64,000 bases of DNA from Spirochaetales bacterium UBA6872 (lineage in GTDB: Bacteria > Spirochaetota > Spirochaetia > Sphaerochaetales > Sphaerochaetaceae): assembly GCA_002452215.1 (NCBI GenBank), contig DKCO01000028.1:1-64000 (forward strand), written 5' to 3'. A program made the translations under genes and the position numbers. The notes beneath the pieces are model-generated. The model saw only the letters and a list, made by a program, of their open reading frames with translations. It searched no databases and was not told the DNA's origin. Shown one piece after another: positions 62,074 through 64,000 of the stretch. Every line of letters starts with the position of its first letter. The stretch's first letter is position 1.

Positions 62074-62743
62074 CACATCAACAAATATCCTTTCTATAGC
62101 TCTGAAGACTGCATCATATGAAGAAAGGCTTGTAGATGGAAACTTCTCGCACTCAGAGAATCTTCTCTTTGAGATAGAATCTATACTAAAAAGAGCCAAG
62201 ATGGCTATAAAGGATCTCGACTTGCTGATTTGCACAAGGGGTCCTGGCTCATTTACAGGCTTGAGAATTGGCATGGCAACATTGAAGGGATTTTCTTCAG
62301 CTCTATCTATTCCAATGGTATCTGTCCCAACGCTTAAAGCAATAGAGAGAAGCGTAGGATTCTATCCAGGTTTGACACTATCAACAATAGACGCAAAGAA
62401 AAAAAGGTTCTATATAAGACTTTCGAAGAATAATGAGACTATTCTTGATGATCGAGACGCAAAAGTTGAGGACATAGTCTCCTACTTTGATGAAGATGAA
62501 GTCTTGATTACAGGTCCAGATGCCGCTTCTTTTGCAAAGAAGCTCAAAGAAATAAATGAGGATGCGAGAATAATAATCGACACATTCGCTCCCAGAAATA
62601 TTTCAAGAGCGCTCATCGAACTTGGACTGGAACAATATGAAAGCATTGGAGCAGATGATATAGGCCAAGGACCTGTCTACATAAGAAGATCGGATGCAGA
62701 GGAAGCTCTGCTAAAAAGGATTGAAGAGGAAAACAGATGGTAG
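62054..62743 (+). CDS. tsaB: tRNA t6A biosynthesis protein TsaB
   Basis: A 229-residue ASKHA-fold protein, partner of TsaD. ILSIDTSTNILSIALK, GPGSFTGLRIGMATLKGFS and STIDAKKKRFYIRL are diagnostic. AAGGA at about seven bases supports the ATG at 62054; a frame from 62009 would add residues read out of the tsaE end. It overlaps tsaE by 20 bases and trxB by seven. Confidence 0.93.
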   Translation: MNILSIDTSTNILSIALKTASYEERLVDGNFSHSENLLFEIESILKRAKMAIKDLDLLICTRGPGSFTGLRIGMATLKGFSSALSIPMVSVPTLKAIERSVGFYPGLTLSTIDAKKKRFYIRLSKNNETILDDRDAKVEDIVSYFDEDEVLITGPDAASFAKKLKEINEDARIIIDTFAPRNISRALIELGLEQYESIGADDIGQGPVYIRRSDAEEALLKRIEEENRW

Positions 62744-63636
62744 AATGTGATATCCTTATAATAGGTTCCGGTCCTGCGGGACTATCTGCATCATCATATG
62801 CATCTAGATCTGGCTATAATACACTAGTAATCGACAATATGGGCCCCGGTGGGCAATTGATGTTTATCGACAAGATAGAGAACTACCCGGGATTTGAGCA
62901 AATTTCAGGCTATGAACTTGCTGAACGATTTGAAAAGCAAAGCGAACTATTTGGTGCAAAAATCGATTACATAGAAGCCCTATCAATTGAAAAAAAAGAC
63001 AGACGCTTTTTCGTAAAGACAAATAGCGATGAAATTGTATCAAAGGCTGTTATCATAGCAACAGGTGCGAGCCATAAGCATCTTGGAGTTGATGGTGAGG
63101 ATGAATATAGCGGCAAAGGAGTATCGTATTGCGCGACATGCGATGGTCCATTTTTCAAAAACAAGGATGTTGTTGTCGTAGGCGGTGGTGATACAGCTCT
63201 AACAGATGCACTATATCTTTCAAAGCTTTGCTCATCTGTCACAATTGTTCATAGACGTGACAAATTCCGAGCAGAACGCATCCTTCAAGAAAGAGTCTCA
63301 AAGACAACTAACATAAAATCAATGCTTTCATGTTCAGTAGCCAAAATAAACGGAGACGGGAATAAAGTTACTTCCGTGTCGCTATCGAATGGCGATTTTC
63401 TTAAATGCGATGGCGTTTTCATTTTTGTTGGAACTGTTCCAAATTCGAGTCTTGTCGATGGAATTTGTGCCTTGAAAGATGGGTATATCGAAACAAATGA
63501 TAGAATGGAAACATCATTGGATGGCCTTTTCGCAGCTGGAGATGTAAGAAGGACATCCTTCAGACAAGTTGTGACAGCAGCTGGCGATGGAGCAAGAGCT
63601 GCTCATAGTGCTGACGAATACATACAAGAACTTTAA
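62737..63636 (+). CDS. trxB: thioredoxin reductase
   Basis: A 299-residue flavoprotein. IIGSGPAGLSASSYASRSG is the FAD loop, GPGGQLMFIDKIENYPGF follows, SYCATCDGPFF carries the redox-active CATC, VVVGGGDTALTDALYLSKL is the NADPH loop, and FAAGDVRRTSFRQVVTAAGDG the C-terminal FAD motif. It reduces thioredoxin and, by relation, can support selenium reduction, which would suit the selenium systems in this window. It overlaps tsaB by seven bases. Confidence 0.95.
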   Translation: MVECDILIIGSGPAGLSASSYASRSGYNTLVIDNMGPGGQLMFIDKIENYPGFEQISGYELAERFEKQSELFGAKIDYIEALSIEKKDRRFFVKTNSDEIVSKAVIIATGASHKHLGVDGEDEYSGKGVSYCATCDGPFFKNKDVVVVGGGDTALTDALYLSKLCSSVTIVHRRDKFRAERILQERVSKTTNIKSMLSCSVAKINGDGNKVTSVSLSNGDFLKCDGVFIFVGTVPNSSLVDGICALKDGYIETNDRMETSLDGLFAAGDVRRTSFRQVVTAAGDGARAAHSADEYIQEL

Positions 63637-63665
63637 AGCTCTTTTTATGATTTGGGATCCAACTT

Positions 63666-63700
63666 AAATAAAATGAAGGCAATGATCATGCAATGCCTTC
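63666..63700 (-). terminator. stem-loop terminator of the Rpn-type gene
   Basis: GAAGGCA (63675-63681) and TGCCTTC (63694-63700) pair; on the minus strand ATTTTATTT follows. It lies 14 bases past the end of the minus-strand gene and can also act for trxB. Confidence 0.65.
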
Positions 63701-63713
63701 AGATATAAAAAGC

Positions 63714-64000
63714 CTACTTTCCAATTGCCATAATCTGTTCTTTAGTCAGGCCAGAGATCTCAGAGATCAAGTCATAGGACATGCCTTTTCCAAGCATTGC
63801 ACTTACAAACTTGCGACTTTTTCTTCACGGCCTTCTTTCAGTCCAGATTCTCTTCCTTCGATCTCAGCTCTCTTGTAGTCGTCCTTGAAGCGCTCCTTGA
63901 ACGCAAGCTCTATCTTGTCGTACATCCTTCCACCTTCCTTGTACTCGGAAAGCACACGCCTGGCGCTCTCGCTTACAATTGCATCGGGATCCGACTTCCC
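63714..64000 (-). pseudogene. C-terminal part of an Rpn-type nuclease gene, frameshifted
   Basis: The minus-strand frame enters from beyond the window and reads DPDAIVSESARRVLSEYKEG, then YKRAEIEGRESGLKEGREEK, a typical Rpn/PD-(D/E)XK transposase-like C terminus with the charged GRExGLKEGREE segment. It then hits TAA at 63803-63805. The expected ending (KFVSAMLGKGMSYDLISEIS, then GLTKEQIMAIGK and a stop at 63714) continues in another frame. One missing A in the run at 63818-63822 explains the shift. It may be a real mutation, a sequencing error or phase-variable slippage. Rpn proteins are recombination-promoting nucleases. Confidence 0.72.

Noticed and set aside
1..64000. CRISPR arrays, prophage or insertion sequences
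   Set aside because: No spaced identical repeats, integrase, capsid or transposase genes were seen; only the Rpn-type remnant and one 40-bp direct repeat suggest mobility.

Overview
The window reads as part of the chromosome of an anaerobic, host-associated bacterium with an outer membrane. A spirochaete of the Sphaerochaeta/Treponema type is the best guess. Supporting this are several lipoproteins with loose lipoboxes, signal-peptide beta-barrel proteins, about 40% G+C judged by eye, and a mixture of proteobacterial-type (xdhABCD, ygfK, ssnA, ygeWY) and firmicute-type (DUF3343, DUF3793, EF2568-like) genes. This taxonomic call is inference; there is no rRNA here.

Layout. 0-9 kb: an AAA ATPase with a C-terminal nuclease-like domain, bracketed by a 40-bp imperfect direct repeat, then an operon of two large FN3-repeat lipoproteins, a small lipoprotein and an outer-membrane barrel. 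9-12 kb: a DUF3793-flavodoxin pair behind two metalloregulator-like inverted repeats, tRNA-Arg(TCT), and a DUF4143 ATPase. 12-33 kb: a selenium/molybdenum purine-catabolism island. It holds ygeW, a MATE pump, selD-DUF3343-yedF-yedE, an EF2568-type PLP enzyme with an XdhC-family accessory protein of reversed domain order, the xdhA-xdhC-xdhB-ygfM-xdhD operon with a tiny coupled gene pair at its tail, an unknown 121-aa protein, and ygfK-ssnA-ygeY. 33-40 kb: a PHP phosphatase and a LacI-regulated ABC operon ordered like ugpBAECQ. 40-54 kb: housekeeping genes (ldhA-like, mutarotase, GluTR-like, dinB, uppP, trmL, proC, serS, pncB, proBA). 54-60 kb: a second selenium/molybdenum locus (yqeB, yqeC) divergent from a ModE-like regulator, FecCD-type ABC transporter, methyltransferase and binding protein. 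60-64 kb: a probable 6S RNA, a TPR protein with a Cys/His tail, tsaE, tsaB, trxB, and a frameshifted Rpn-type gene cut by the window edge.

How it fits together. YedE/YedF/DUF3343/SelD would import and activate selenium, and the ModE-linked ABC system would import molybdate. YqeB, YqeC and the XdhC-type protein would mature the hydroxylases, and XdhABC, XdhD/YgfM/YgfK, SsnA, YgeY and YgeW would oxidise and dismantle purines such as xanthine or urate. The best regulatory signal I found is a tandem TGTTGC-N4-TGTTGC box upstream of three of these transcription units (ygeW, xdh, ygfK). ygeX, hyuA, carbamate kinase, mocA and selA/B/C are not in this window.

A second pattern runs through the window: many first-in-operon genes have a consensus-like promoter whose -10 box ends 6-8 bases before the start codon and lack a Shine-Dalgarno sequence, which suggests leaderless mRNAs. 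Genes inside operons have good AGGAG-type sites.
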